A stretch of 64,000 bases of DNA from Lutibacter sp. GTDB lineage: Bacteria > Bacteroidota > Bacteroidia > Flavobacteriales > Flavobacteriaceae. Positions 34,795 to 44,197 of the stretch are shown piece after piece. A program made the translations under genes and the position numbers. The stretch covers positions 1 to 64,000 of the forward strand of contig NZ_JAUYUD010000095.1 of assembly GCF_030692605.1 (NCBI RefSeq), written 5' to 3'. Every line of letters begins with the position of its first letter. Position 1 is the first letter of the stretch. The notes under the pieces are model-generated. The model was not told the origin of the DNA. It was given only the letters and a program-made list of their open reading frames with translations, and did no database searches.

Positions 34795-36138
34795 ATGAAA
34801 CAACACCTACTAATAACTCTAGCAGTATTTTTAAGCTTGTCAGCTGTTTCTCAGGAAAAAATGAATTTATCTCTTGAGCAAGCAATAGACTATGCACTTA
34901 TAAACAGTTATGCCACCATTAATGCAACGCGAGATATTGACGCTGCCAAAAAGAAAAAATGGGAAACAACCACTATGGGTTTACCTCAAATAAGTGCCAA
35001 AATAGATTATCAAAATTGGATAAAGCAACAAGTTTCATTAATTCCAGCCGAGTTTTTTGGAGGAAATCCTGGCGAATTTGCTGAAATTGCCTTTGGAACA
35101 AAACACAGTATGAATGCAACTGCCACATTAAATCAACTGATTTTTGATGGCTCTTATTTAGTTGGGTTACAATCTGCCAAAACTTATTTGAAAATTTCTG
35201 AAAACGCAAAAGAAAAAACCGAACTAGCAATTAGAGAAGCTGTTATAAATGCTTATGGTAACGTGCTTTTAAGTGAAGAAAGCATTTTAATTATTCAGAA
35301 AAATATTTCATCGTTAGAAAAAAATTTAAACGAAACCAATGAGATTTATAAAAACGGATTTATTGAAGAAGAAAGTGTAGAGCAATTACAAATAACCTTG
35401 TCTTCTCTTAAAAGTTTATTATCAAAAACGCAAAAATTAAACAGTATCGCTTATAAAATGCTCAATATTACACTGGGAATTGAAATTAATTCATCTGTAA
35501 TATTAATTGACTCTCTGAGCAAATTGGCTGCTGCAAACAGCAATATAGAATTGCTTTCAAACAAACTAACTATCGAAAATCATATCGATTTTAAAATTGC
35601 TAAAAATAACCAAAGAGCTAATGAACTTTTAGTTCAGTTAGAGCAAAGTAAAGCATTGCCAAGCCTGAGTAGTTTTGTGAATTTTGGATACGCTGGTTTT
35701 GGGCAAGCCTTCGATTTTACAAAAAAAGAACAAAAATGGTTCGATTCCTCTTTATTAGGTGTGAGTTTGGAAATTCCAATTTTCAGCAGTTTAGCTCGAA
35801 GCTCCAGAACTCAACAAGCAAAAATTGGGTTGGATAAAGCAACCACTGAACTAACAGAAACCGAACAAAAATTATTACTTCAACTCGAAGCCGCTAAAAC
35901 AGAATACAACTATAGTCTAGAGGAGTTAGCTACCTCAAAACAAAATTTAGCATTGGCAGAGCGTATTGAGAATAAACAACAAATAAAATTCTTTGAAGGA
36001 ATCTCAACAAGTTTTGAGCTATCGGAATCCCAACGACAATTATACGCAATGCAACAAAATTATTTACAAGCAATGTTAAACATAATTGCAACTAAAGCTG
36101 CATTAGACAATGCCCTAAACACACCAATTAACAACTAG
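34795..36138 (+). CDS. TolC-family outer-membrane efflux channel
   Basis: 447 residues with a signal peptide (MKQHLLITLAVFLSLSAVSQ). Two repeats of long helices and strands follow, with MNLSLEQAIDYALINSYATI and the later LLGVSLEIPIFSSLARSSRT as the family markers. It should form the outer-membrane exit duct for the adaptor and RND pump encoded directly downstream (13 and 30-base gaps). Confidence 0.9.
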   Translation: MKQHLLITLAVFLSLSAVSQEKMNLSLEQAIDYALINSYATINATRDIDAAKKKKWETTTMGLPQISAKIDYQNWIKQQVSLIPAEFFGGNPGEFAEIAFGTKHSMNATATLNQLIFDGSYLVGLQSAKTYLKISENAKEKTELAIREAVINAYGNVLLSEESILIIQKNISSLEKNLNETNEIYKNGFIEEESVEQLQITLSSLKSLLSKTQKLNSIAYKMLNITLGIEINSSVILIDSLSKLAAANSNIELLSNKLTIENHIDFKIAKNNQRANELLVQLEQSKALPSLSSFVNFGYAGFGQAFDFTKKEQKWFDSSLLGVSLEIPIFSSLARSSRTQQAKIGLDKATTELTETEQKLLLQLEAAKTEYNYSLEELATSKQNLALAERIENKQQIKFFEGISTSFELSESQRQLYAMQQNYLQAMLNIIATKAALDNALNTPINN

Positions 36139-36151
36139 AAAATTTTTAAAA

Positions 36152-37285
36152 ATGAAAAAAATAATAGCACTCCTAATTACAGCAACCTTCATAATTTCTT
36201 GTGGAGACGAGGTTAAAAAAACCTCTCTTGATACGCTGAATATTCAAAAAACAAACTTAATAACCCAAATAGATAGTTTAAATAAAGAATTAAAAAATAT
36301 TGAGGATCAAATTTCAAAATTAGATACCACCAAAAGGCTTCATATTGTCACTGTTTTACCAGTAAAAAACGATGTTTTTAAACACTTTATAGAAATTCAA
36401 GGTGTAGTTAAGGCAGATAAAAATATTGAAATTAGTCCTGAACTAGGAGGAACTGTGAAAACTATTTTCGTAAAAGAAGGTCAGCATGTTTCGGCTGGTC
36501 AAACACTGATTCAGTTAGATGACACTTCTATAAAAAGTAGTATCGCAGAATTAAATACGCAATTAACGTTGGCTAAAACTACTTTTGATAGACAAGAGCG
36601 TTTATGGAATCAAAAAATAGGTTCAGAAATGCAATATTTACAGGCTAAAGCTCAAAAAGAAGGATTAGAAAACAACCTTGCTTCTTTAAAAACTCAAGCT
36701 AAAAAAATGAAAATCATTGCTCCTTTCAGCGGAATTGTTGATGAAATTTTCCCAAGAATTGGCGAATTAACAAGTCCTCAAATGCCAACCGTTCGCCTTC
36801 TAAATTTAGACAATGTGTATGTTGAAGCCGATGTTACCGAAACCTATTTACCCGTTGTAAAAGTTGGTACCGAAACAGTTTTAAAATTTAACTCTATAAA
36901 TAAAGAAATTAATTCAAAAATTTCTCAAGTTGGTAATTATATAAATCCAGATAATAGAAGTTTTAAAACCCGAATAAATATCTCTAATAAAGATCAAACT
37001 ATTAAGCCAAATCTATTAACCAATTTAAAAATAGTAGATTTTAAGGAAGAAGGTTTAATAATTCCGTCCGAATTAGTACAAAAGGATCAAAATGGAAATG
37101 ACTATGTATTTACGATTAAGTCTAATAAAGGCGGAAACGTGATTGCAAAAAATATAATTACTGTTAAAAAAGAATACAATAAAGAAACGTTGGTTAGCGA
37201 AGGATTAACTAAAAACGACACATTGGTAAACTTAGGATCGAGAATTGTAAAAGAAGGTGATATTGTTAAAATCAACCAAAAATAA
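36152..37285 (+). CDS. RND efflux periplasmic adaptor (membrane-fusion lipoprotein)
   Basis: 377 residues. A lipobox (MKKIIALLITATFIISCGDE, Cys17) anchors it in the inner membrane. A coiled coil (about 30-60) is followed by the lipoyl halves (VVKADKNIEISPELGGTVKT and KEGQHVSAGQTLIQLDD), a helical hairpin and IIAPFSGIVDEIFPRIGE. The C-terminal membrane-proximal domain ends LGSRIVKEGDIVKINQK. It bridges the RND pump and TolC-type channel encoded by its neighbours. Confidence 0.9.
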   Translation: MKKIIALLITATFIISCGDEVKKTSLDTLNIQKTNLITQIDSLNKELKNIEDQISKLDTTKRLHIVTVLPVKNDVFKHFIEIQGVVKADKNIEISPELGGTVKTIFVKEGQHVSAGQTLIQLDDTSIKSSIAELNTQLTLAKTTFDRQERLWNQKIGSEMQYLQAKAQKEGLENNLASLKTQAKKMKIIAPFSGIVDEIFPRIGELTSPQMPTVRLLNLDNVYVEADVTETYLPVVKVGTETVLKFNSINKEINSKISQVGNYINPDNRSFKTRINISNKDQTIKPNLLTNLKIVDFKEEGLIIPSELVQKDQNGNDYVFTIKSNKGGNVIAKNIITVKKEYNKETLVSEGLTKNDTLVNLGSRIVKEGDIVKINQK

Positions 37286-37315
37286 ATTGTCAATCATCAC
37301 TAGAACACTATTAAA

Positions 37316-40300
37316 ATGAATAATGTATTAAAAGAATTTAAACTATCAACTTGGTCTATTCATAACAAAATGACCGTGTTTGTGATTATTGGAATGATAT
37401 TCTTGGCGGGTATAATTTCATACCAAAGTATGCCACGAGAGGCATTTCCAGAAATTGTAGTTCCTGAGGTTTTTGTTTCAACTCCATATCCCGGAAACTC
37501 GGCATTGGATATAGAAAAATTAATTACACGCCCTTTAGAGAAAGAAATAAATGCCATTTCTGGTGTTGACGAAATAGTTTCAACTTCTATTGAAGGGTTC
37601 TCATCAATTCAAATTAAATTTGATTTCAGCGTAACCCCTACTGAAGCTTTACGAAAAGTAAAAGACAAAGTAGATGCAGCAAAGTCAGGTAAAGATTTTC
37701 CTACTGATTTACCAGCAGACCCTACTGTGCAAGAATTAAACTTTGCCGAATTAATGCCCATCATGAACATTAATTTATCAGGCGATTTTTCTATGGATCA
37801 ACTTAAAGAATATGGAGAGTATTTAGAAGATGAAATTGAAAAAGTTCCTGAAATTACTAAAGTTGATATCCGCGGAATTCAAGACAAAGAAATGGAAATT
37901 AGTGTTGATTTGTACAAAATGGAAATTTCTCAAATCAGCTTCAATGATATTTCCCAAGCCATTCAAAATGAAAATATGACTGTTTCTGGGGGCGATTTAT
38001 TAGAAAGTGGAATTCGTAGAAATGTTCGGGTTATTGGAGAATTTAAATCAACCAAAGAGATAGAAGATATTATTGTAAAACAAGAAAACAACAACATTGT
38101 TTATCTTAGAGATATAGCCCTAGTTTCATTTAAGGAACAAGAAAAACAGAGTTATGCCCGCGAATTTTCACAGCCTGTTTTAATGTTGGACGTTACCAAA
38201 CGTGGTGGTGAAAATTTAATTAATGCTTCTACTCAAATTGATCTAATTATTGCAAAAGCAAAAGAAGAATATTTCCCTTCTAATTTAAACGTTTCTAAGA
38301 CCAACGACCAAACAAACGATACCAAAACAATGGTATCTGATCTGGAAAATAGTATTATTTTAGGAATCATTTTAGTTGTTTTAGTATTGCTGTTTTTCCT
38401 TGGAATTAGAAATGCCCTTTTTGTGGGTATTGCAATTCCACTTTCTATGTTTATGTCGTTTATTATTTTAAGTGCTTTAGGGGTAACTTTAAATACTATG
38501 GTGCTATTCTCGTTAGTAATTGCATTGGGAATGTTGGTTGATAATGGAATTGTTGTAGTTGAAAATATTTATAGATTATTGGATGAAGGATATTCTAAAA
38601 TTGATGCTGCAAAATATGGAGTTGGTGAAGTTGCTATACCAATTATTGCATCAACGGCAACCACATTAGCTGCATTTTTACCTTTGGCTTTTTGGCCAGG
38701 AATTATGGGTGAATTTATGCGTTATTTACCAATAACTCTCATTATAGTGTTGAGTTCGTCTTTATTTGTAGCCTTGGTTATAAATCCTGTTCTTACTTCA
38801 GTTTTTATGAAAATTAAGGAAGATGAAGTAAATTTTAAAAATATTTTATTTTATAGTAGCTTACTTTTTACTATTGGAGTTCTTTTTATAATTGGAGGAT
38901 TAATTTCAGAAATAAAAGCCTTAAATGCAATTGGATTATTACTTGTTTTAGCAGGATTATTAAGGGTTGTAAATACCAAATTTTTAACTCCTGCAACTGC
39001 GTGGTTTCAAAATATATTTTTACCTCGTTTAGAGAAATTTTATGAAAAAACATTGCAATTTTCATTGTATGATAATAGACCAAGACGGTTCTTTTTTGGA
39101 ACTTTTGGCCTACTAATATTTGCCATTATATTATTTGGGATTTTTCCACCCAAAGTTCTTTTCTTTCCAGAAACACCTCCAAAACAAGTATATGTTTATT
39201 TGGAATACCCTATTGGTACAGACATAGAAGCAACCAACAAGCTTTCAAAAGAAATTGAAGCTAAAATTCAAAATCATCTTAAAAAATACGAAGTAAATGG
39301 AGAAAATACCCTAATAACTTCTGTTATAGGTCAAGTAGGTGAAGGTACAAGCGATCCAAATCAAGGTCAACAAGGTGGAACCACACCAAATAAAGCTAGA
39401 ATTACAGTCGACTTTGTAAAATTTATGGATAGAGAAGGAATTAGTACCGATGATGTATTAATTGAAATTAGAGAATTAGTTCAAGAATTTCCAGGAGTAA
39501 ATATTACAGTAGATAGGCCCGCTGACGGGCCTCCAACTGGCGCTCCAATTAATATAGAAGTTTCGGGTGATGATTATGAAGAATTATTAGCTTCGGCTGA
39601 AGATATTAAACAGTTTATTAATAACTCAAATATTTTAGGAATTGAAGAATTAAAATTAGATGTTGAACAAGGTAAACCAGAATTACCAATCATAATAGAT
39701 CGTCTAAAAGCACGAAGTTTAAATGTTTCTACAGGACAGGTTGGCGATGTTTTAAGAACTTCATTATTTGGTAAAGAAATTTCTACTTTTAAAGATGGTG
39801 AAGATGATTACCCGATTAATATTAGATTGTCAAATAAATATCGTTATAATATTGACGCATTAATAAATCAAAAAATAACGTTTAGAAATCAAAGCGATGG
39901 TAAAATCGTACAAGTACCCATTTCAGCCATTGCTCATGCAGAGAAGTCCTCAACCTTTAGTGCTGTAAAGCGTAAAGATCTAAATAGAGTAATTACAATT
40001 TTCTCTAATGTAGTAGAAAATTATAACGCTACTGATATCAATGCTCAAATTCAGAAAGCCTTAGAAAATTACCATTTACCAAAAAACATTTCACTTTCAT
40101 TTACTGGCGAACAAGAAACACAAGCTAAAGAAATGGCCTTTTTAAGTAAAGCACTTTTAATTGCAGTTTTTCTAATATTTTTAATTCTTGTTGGGCAGTT
40201 TAATTCAACATCAACTCCAATTATAATTTCATTAACTGTAGTTTTAAGTTTAATTGGTGTATTATTTGGCTTAATTATTTTTAGAATGGAATTTGTTATA

Positions 40301-40741
40301 ATGATGACTATGATTGGTATTATTTCATTAGCAGGAATTGTGGTTAATAACGCCATTGTACTTATAGATTATACCAATTTAATTATGGAACGTAAAAGAG
40401 TTGAATTTGGTTTAGAAGCTGGCACCTTTACAAAAGAATTAATTTATGAAAGTATTGTTGAAGGTGGAAAAACACGTTTAAGACCTGTTTTATTAACAGC
40501 AATAACAACCATATTAGGTTTGTTACCTCTAGCAATAGGAATAAACCTAAACTTTATGACCTTGTTTACTGAGTTTGACCCCCAATTTTATATTGGAGGA
40601 GAAAATGTTGCCTTTTGGGGACCAATGTCTTGGACCATTATATTTGGATTAACATTTGCAACCTTCTTAACTTTAATTATTGTTCCTGTAATGTATTCTA
40701 TGCTCAATAATTTGAAAATTAAGTTCCGTTATAAACAATAA
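37316..40741 (+). CDS. RND efflux permease (AcrB/MdtF-like)
   Basis: 1141 residues, 12 helices in the standard 1+5 twice layout with two large periplasmic loops. Seen: the N-terminal helix (about 20-38), MVLFSLVIALGMLVDNGIVV (helix 4, with the conserved Asp), VALVINPVLTSVF, and at the C-terminal half MIGIISLAGIVVNNAIVLID. The central 150 residues include a non-conserved stretch of helices (about 500-550). It is the pump of the TetR operon; which drug or lipid it moves is not decided by sequence. Confidence 0.92.
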   Translation: MNNVLKEFKLSTWSIHNKMTVFVIIGMIFLAGIISYQSMPREAFPEIVVPEVFVSTPYPGNSALDIEKLITRPLEKEINAISGVDEIVSTSIEGFSSIQIKFDFSVTPTEALRKVKDKVDAAKSGKDFPTDLPADPTVQELNFAELMPIMNINLSGDFSMDQLKEYGEYLEDEIEKVPEITKVDIRGIQDKEMEISVDLYKMEISQISFNDISQAIQNENMTVSGGDLLESGIRRNVRVIGEFKSTKEIEDIIVKQENNNIVYLRDIALVSFKEQEKQSYAREFSQPVLMLDVTKRGGENLINASTQIDLIIAKAKEEYFPSNLNVSKTNDQTNDTKTMVSDLENSIILGIILVVLVLLFFLGIRNALFVGIAIPLSMFMSFIILSALGVTLNTMVLFSLVIALGMLVDNGIVVVENIYRLLDEGYSKIDAAKYGVGEVAIPIIASTATTLAAFLPLAFWPGIMGEFMRYLPITLIIVLSSSLFVALVINPVLTSVFMKIKEDEVNFKNILFYSSLLFTIGVLFIIGGLISEIKALNAIGLLLVLAGLLRVVNTKFLTPATAWFQNIFLPRLEKFYEKTLQFSLYDNRPRRFFFGTFGLLIFAIILFGIFPPKVLFFPETPPKQVYVYLEYPIGTDIEATNKLSKEIEAKIQNHLKKYEVNGENTLITSVIGQVGEGTSDPNQGQQGGTTPNKARITVDFVKFMDREGISTDDVLIEIRELVQEFPGVNITVDRPADGPPTGAPINIEVSGDDYEELLASAEDIKQFINNSNILGIEELKLDVEQGKPELPIIIDRLKARSLNVSTGQVGDVLRTSLFGKEISTFKDGEDDYPINIRLSNKYRYNIDALINQKITFRNQSDGKIVQVPISAIAHAEKSSTFSAVKRKDLNRVITIFSNVVENYNATDINAQIQKALENYHLPKNISLSFTGEQETQAKEMAFLSKALLIAVFLIFLILVGQFNSTSTPIIISLTVVLSLIGVLFGLIIFRMEFVIMMTMIGIISLAGIVVNNAIVLIDYTNLIMERKRVEFGLEAGTFTKELIYESIVEGGKTRLRPVLLTAITTILGLLPLAIGINLNFMTLFTEFDPQFYIGGENVAFWGPMSWTIIFGLTFATFLTLIIVPVMYSMLNNLKIKFRYKQ

Positions 40742-40746
40742 ATTAT

Positions 40747-41226
40747 ATGAAAAATCAAAAATCGTACACTGTTGAAGAAGCCACAAAAGTTTTAGAAGGT
40801 TATTGTGCTTATCAGGAACGTTGCCATAAGGAAGTGGAACAAAAATTGTACGATTTAAATATGATTGCTGAAGCTAAAGAAATAATAATACTTCATTTAT
40901 TAAAACATAATTTCTTAAATGAGGAGCGTTTTGCAAAAGCTTTTGCACGAGGAAAATTTTCTATTAAAAATTGGGGAAAAATTAAAATTACTAATGAACT
41001 GCAATTCAAAAATATATCTTCATACAATATAAAATCAGCCCTAAATGAAATAGATGAAGTTGCTTACATTAACACTCTTGAAAAAATTGCACTAAAAAAA
41101 TTTAATCAATTAAAAGAACCTGACTCTTATAAAAAAAAGGCAAAACTCACCAATTTTTTAATTTCAAAAGGATACGAACAACAACATATTTATGAGGTTA
41201 CAAAAACCTTAAGTACTAAAAAATGA
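40747..41226 (+). CDS. recX: RecX family regulatory protein
   Basis: 159 residues, three-helix-repeat protein of the RecX family, which inhibits RecA filament growth. The core motif is the NEERFAKAFARGKFSIKNWG region (about 58-78) with the basic Arg/Lys cluster, preceded by RCHKEVEQKLYDL. It starts 5 bases after the pump gene, so it is probably transcribed with the efflux operon. recA is not in the window. Confidence 0.85.
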   Translation: MKNQKSYTVEEATKVLEGYCAYQERCHKEVEQKLYDLNMIAEAKEIIILHLLKHNFLNEERFAKAFARGKFSIKNWGKIKITNELQFKNISSYNIKSALNEIDEVAYINTLEKIALKKFNQLKEPDSYKKKAKLTNFLISKGYEQQHIYEVTKTLSTKK

Positions 41227-41228
41227 TT

Positions 41229-41747
41229 TTATTTTTTAAGTGAACTTTTAAATTCATCATCCATCTTTTTATTAATGGCTGTTACCTTATCAACATTATC
41301 ATTTGGAATGGTAAGGGACAATACATAATGTTCAATTTTCCAAGTACCGTTATCAAGTACAACTACTCCAGAACCTCTACAAATTCCCATATGAGTATCT
41401 AATAATTCATCAAACCAACCCATATCTCCATTGAAATTTAAATACACATTTCGCTCTAAACTTGTAAAACTCCAAGCTTTCCCTTTATCAAAATAAGGCT
41501 TACTGAATGATTTAAATTCATCTATTTTCCAGTTTTCATAGGCATCGGTTCCAATAAAAACACTTTGACTTGTCATTCCATTAAAATATAAATCATAATT
41601 AGCATCCGAAGCACTTTTATGCCAAGAATCTATGAACGCATTGATCTCATTTTTTTTATTTTCAAAAGACACATCCACTTTGTTTTTTTTAAGATTATTA
41701 CAACTCAAAAAAGTGAAACAAATTATGGTAAAAATTATTTTTTTCAT
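41229..41747 (-). CDS. Lipoprotein with SnoaL/NTF2-like domain
   Basis: 172 residues with a lipobox (IICFTFLSCNN, Cys about 16). The rest has an NTF2-like pattern: INAFIDSWHKSASDANYDLY, GTDAYENW, and the strand-rich VVVLDNGTWKIEHYVLSL. Such folds bind small ligands or act as enzyme accessory domains; no catalytic set is obvious. It is convergent to recX (2-base gap) and 2 bases from the next lipoprotein gene upstream. Confidence 0.65.
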   Translation of the reverse strand: MKKIIFTIICFTFLSCNNLKKNKVDVSFENKKNEINAFIDSWHKSASDANYDLYFNGMTSQSVFIGTDAYENWKIDEFKSFSKPYFDKGKAWSFTSLERNVYLNFNGDMGWFDELLDTHMGICRGSGVVVLDNGTWKIEHYVLSLTIPNDNVDKVTAINKKMDDEFKSSLKK

Positions 41748-41749
41748 AT

Positions 41750-42355
41750 TTACTGTTTTTTTAAAACATTTCTTTTATCGGGACTAATAAAAGGTTTAGG
41801 TAAAACTTTTTCACCCGTTTCCTCCATAATTGGAGCTTCAGCATCAAATTCTAAGTTATTTTGAATTTCTTCAGTTTTATAAATAGTGTTAATCTTTGCA
41901 TTTAAAGAACCATACAATAACACTATTTTTTCAACTTCATCTTTTACCTCTTCATTGGTAATTGTCGAAATAGTTGCCATATCTGCTAATCTCAGTGTTT
42001 GATTATGAAGCACATTTAGTCTAGAAACAACACTTAATTCTTTAAATTTTTCAACGCGAATAGAATCCTTCATTTGACCCACAAGAGTTGATAATTCTTT
42101 CGCATTAGAAAGTGCTTCCGTTGGGGTTATTGAATAAAACTGTAACATAAATTTATCAACTTCTACATATTCTTTCCAATTTTTAACTTCTTCTAATGCG
42201 CTAGGTATTAGGGTTTCACCAATACTGTTTGAAATTCTATTTGAAATCACAGCCAATGAATCAGTCTTTTTAGAAGAATCCTCATCCTTCGTGTTATACT
42301 TACAAGAGATTCCAACAAATAATATAAGCAGTAAAATTGAATGAATAAATTTCAT
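41750..42355 (-). CDS. Hypothetical lipoprotein
   Basis: 201 residues with a lipobox (SILLLILFVGISCKY, Cys at about 18). The mature part is helical, with no family I recognise; it has one long amphipathic region (ALEEVKNWKEYVEVDKFMLQ). ATG 42355 puts the signal peptide at the N-terminus; the frame remains open 10 codons upstream. It probably shares an operon with the next lipoprotein, whose start is 2 bases after its stop. Confidence 0.55.
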   Translation of the reverse strand: MKFIHSILLLILFVGISCKYNTKDEDSSKKTDSLAVISNRISNSIGETLIPSALEEVKNWKEYVEVDKFMLQFYSITPTEALSNAKELSTLVGQMKDSIRVEKFKELSVVSRLNVLHNQTLRLADMATISTITNEEVKDEVEKIVLLYGSLNAKINTIYKTEEIQNNLEFDAEAPIMEETGEKVLPKPFISPDKRNVLKKQ

Positions 42356-42460
42356 AATTAATTTAATGATCTCCAAAAATAGCAATTAATAAGCTATTTG
42401 TTAAATAAATTATCATTTTGATAAAAAAGACAATGTTTAAATTCAACATTTTAATTTCTG

Positions 42461-42468
42461 TATATTTG
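42461..42468 (+). promoter_or_regulatory. -7 element of the threonine dehydrogenase gene
   Basis: TATATTTG, 28 bases before the ATG at 42497. An inverted repeat TTATCA-TTT-TGATAA (42410-42424) lies about 57 bases upstream of the predicted start, and a partial copy of the repeat at 27491 overlaps it. Confidence 0.4.
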
Positions 42469-42496
42469 AACTTTGTTAAATGATGGTAATGAAATT

Positions 42497-43459
42497 ATGA
42501 AAAACACTATTTTAGTTATTGGCGCCTGCGGTCAAATTGGAACTGAATTAACCTTAAAGTTACGCGATATTAATGGTCAAAATTCTATTGTAGCTTCGGA
42601 TATACATGAAGGAAGTGATGAATTAATGCACTCTGGACCTTTTGAATTTATAAACGCTATGGATTATGAGAGTATTCTAAACGTGATTCAAAAATACCAA
42701 ATTACAGAAGTTTACTTAATGGCTGCAATGCTTTCAGCAACAGGAGAAAAATATCCAGAAAAAGCATGGGAATTAAATATGAATTCGTTATTTCATGTTC
42801 TAAATTTAGCTAAAGCTAAAAAAATAAAAAAAGTTTTTTGGCCTAGTTCTATCGCTGTTTTTGGTCCAACAACTCCAAAAATAAATGCACCCCAAGAAAC
42901 CGTGATGGAACCCTCAACGGTTTATGGAATAAGCAAACAAGCCGGAGAACGTTGGTGCGAATATTATTTTAACAAGTTCGGAGTAGATGTACGAAGTATC
43001 CGCTACCCAGGAATTATAAGTTGGAAAGCAATTCCAGGAGGTGGAACAACTGATTATGCTGTAGATATTTATCATCGGGCTATTTTAGAAAATAAATACA
43101 CTTCTTTTTTAAGTGAAAACACTATGTTGCCTATGATGTATATTGATGACGCCATAAATGCTACAATTAACATTATGGATGCACCGTCGGAAACTATTAA
43201 AATACGATCGTCTTATAATTTGGCAGCAATGAGTTTTACACCAGAAGAACTTTTTAATGAAATAAAAAAACATCTTCCTAGTTTTGAAATTTCTTATAAA
43301 ACAGATTTCAGACAAAAAATAGCAGACAGTTGGCCAAAAAGCATTGATGACTCTCGTGCAAGAGAAGATTGGGGCTGGAATCATTCTGTAGGGGTTAAAA
43401 AAATGACTTCAATAATGTTGGATAATTTGAAAATTAAGTACCGTACAAAAATTAAATAA
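42497..43459 (+). CDS. L-threonine 3-dehydrogenase, epimerase-fold (SDR) type
   Basis: 320 residues of the extended short-chain dehydrogenase fold. Seen: VIGACGQIGTELTLKL (NAD-binding GxxGxxG), the catalytic YGISK (Tyr-x-x-x-Lys), RSIRYPGIISWK and GGTTDYAVDIYHRA. The group includes bacteroidal and flavobacterial threonine dehydrogenases that yield 2-amino-3-ketobutyrate for glycine synthesis. A 309-base gap with a palindromic site separates it from the methylmalonyl-CoA block. The start is at ATG 42497, eight codons into a longer frame. Confidence 0.85.
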   Translation: MKNTILVIGACGQIGTELTLKLRDINGQNSIVASDIHEGSDELMHSGPFEFINAMDYESILNVIQKYQITEVYLMAAMLSATGEKYPEKAWELNMNSLFHVLNLAKAKKIKKVFWPSSIAVFGPTTPKINAPQETVMEPSTVYGISKQAGERWCEYYFNKFGVDVRSIRYPGIISWKAIPGGGTTDYAVDIYHRAILENKYTSFLSENTMLPMMYIDDAINATINIMDAPSETIKIRSSYNLAAMSFTPEELFNEIKKHLPSFEISYKTDFRQKIADSWPKSIDDSRAREDWGWNHSVGVKKMTSIMLDNLKIKYRTKIK

Positions 43460-43768
43460 AATTTAATTTTTTAATAAACCCAAGTTCTATTATTTCAATC
43501 CTTTTTTAAGGAAAAATATCAAAACACATTTTAGATTTTTCTTATATATCAACCTGTTTCCAAATGAACTAACCCTTTACGTTTTATTAAAAATTAATAA
43601 AAAAACTACATCGATTTCGCAAATTAATTATACTAGTGATAATTATCATAAGTTTAACCTTTGGTTCCTCTTAATTTTGTTCAATAAAAATTTTTTTTGA
43701 ATAAAATTCAATTTTTACACTCATATTTAATGATAAATATAAATTTGAATTAATAAAATATATAATTT
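43460..43768 (+). promoter_or_regulatory. Intergenic region with the mce-operon promoter
   Basis: No gene is visible. A -7 element TAAATTTG (43740-43747) lies 21 bases before the epimerase ATG. A perfect 12-bp palindrome TGATAATTATCA (43637-43648), of the FNR half-site type TGAT-N4-ATCA, lies about 110 bases upstream of the start. I see no hairpin terminator for the upstream gene. Confidence 0.4.
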
Positions 43769-44170
43769 ATGAATATTTCACATATTGAGCACATTGGTAT
43801 TGCCGTAAATAATTTAGAAGAATCAATAAAATATTATGAAGAAGTGTTGGGCTTAAAATGCTATTCTATAGAAGAGGTTGTTGATCAGAAAGTGAAAACA
43901 GCCTTTTTTTTGGTAGGCGCCACAAAAATTGAACTATTAGAAAGCACTTCAGCTGAAGGTCCTATCGGAAAATTTATTGAGAAAAAAGGCCAAGGAATTC
44001 ATCATATAGCTTTTGCTGTTGAAAATGCTTCAGAAGCATTAAAATTAGCTGAAGATAAAGGCGTAACACTTGTAGATAAAGTTTCTCGCAAAGGAGCTGA
44101 AGGTTTAAATATTGGTTTTCTTCACCCAAAATCTACACAAGGAGTACTTACTGAACTTTGTTCAAAATAA
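43769..44170 (+). CDS. mce: Methylmalonyl-CoA epimerase
   Basis: 133 residues, vicinal-oxygen-chelate fold, interconverting (S)- and (R)-methylmalonyl-CoA. The metal-binding scaffold is visible in ISHIEHIGIAVNNLEESIKY, the central IELLESTS and the second repeat GIHHIAFAVENASEA, ending GVLTEL. It opens the propionyl-CoA operon, just upstream of the carboxyltransferase gene (27 bases). Confidence 0.93.
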   Translation: MNISHIEHIGIAVNNLEESIKYYEEVLGLKCYSIEEVVDQKVKTAFFLVGATKIELLESTSAEGPIGKFIEKKGQGIHHIAFAVENASEALKLAEDKGVTLVDKVSRKGAEGLNIGFLHPKSTQGVLTELCSK

Positions 44171-44197
44171 AAATAGTTAGGTAAAAAATAAAATATA

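Noticed and set aside
43109-43384. 91-codon frame antisense to the threonine dehydrogenase gene
   Set aside because: The SDR motifs on the plus strand fix the coding strand.
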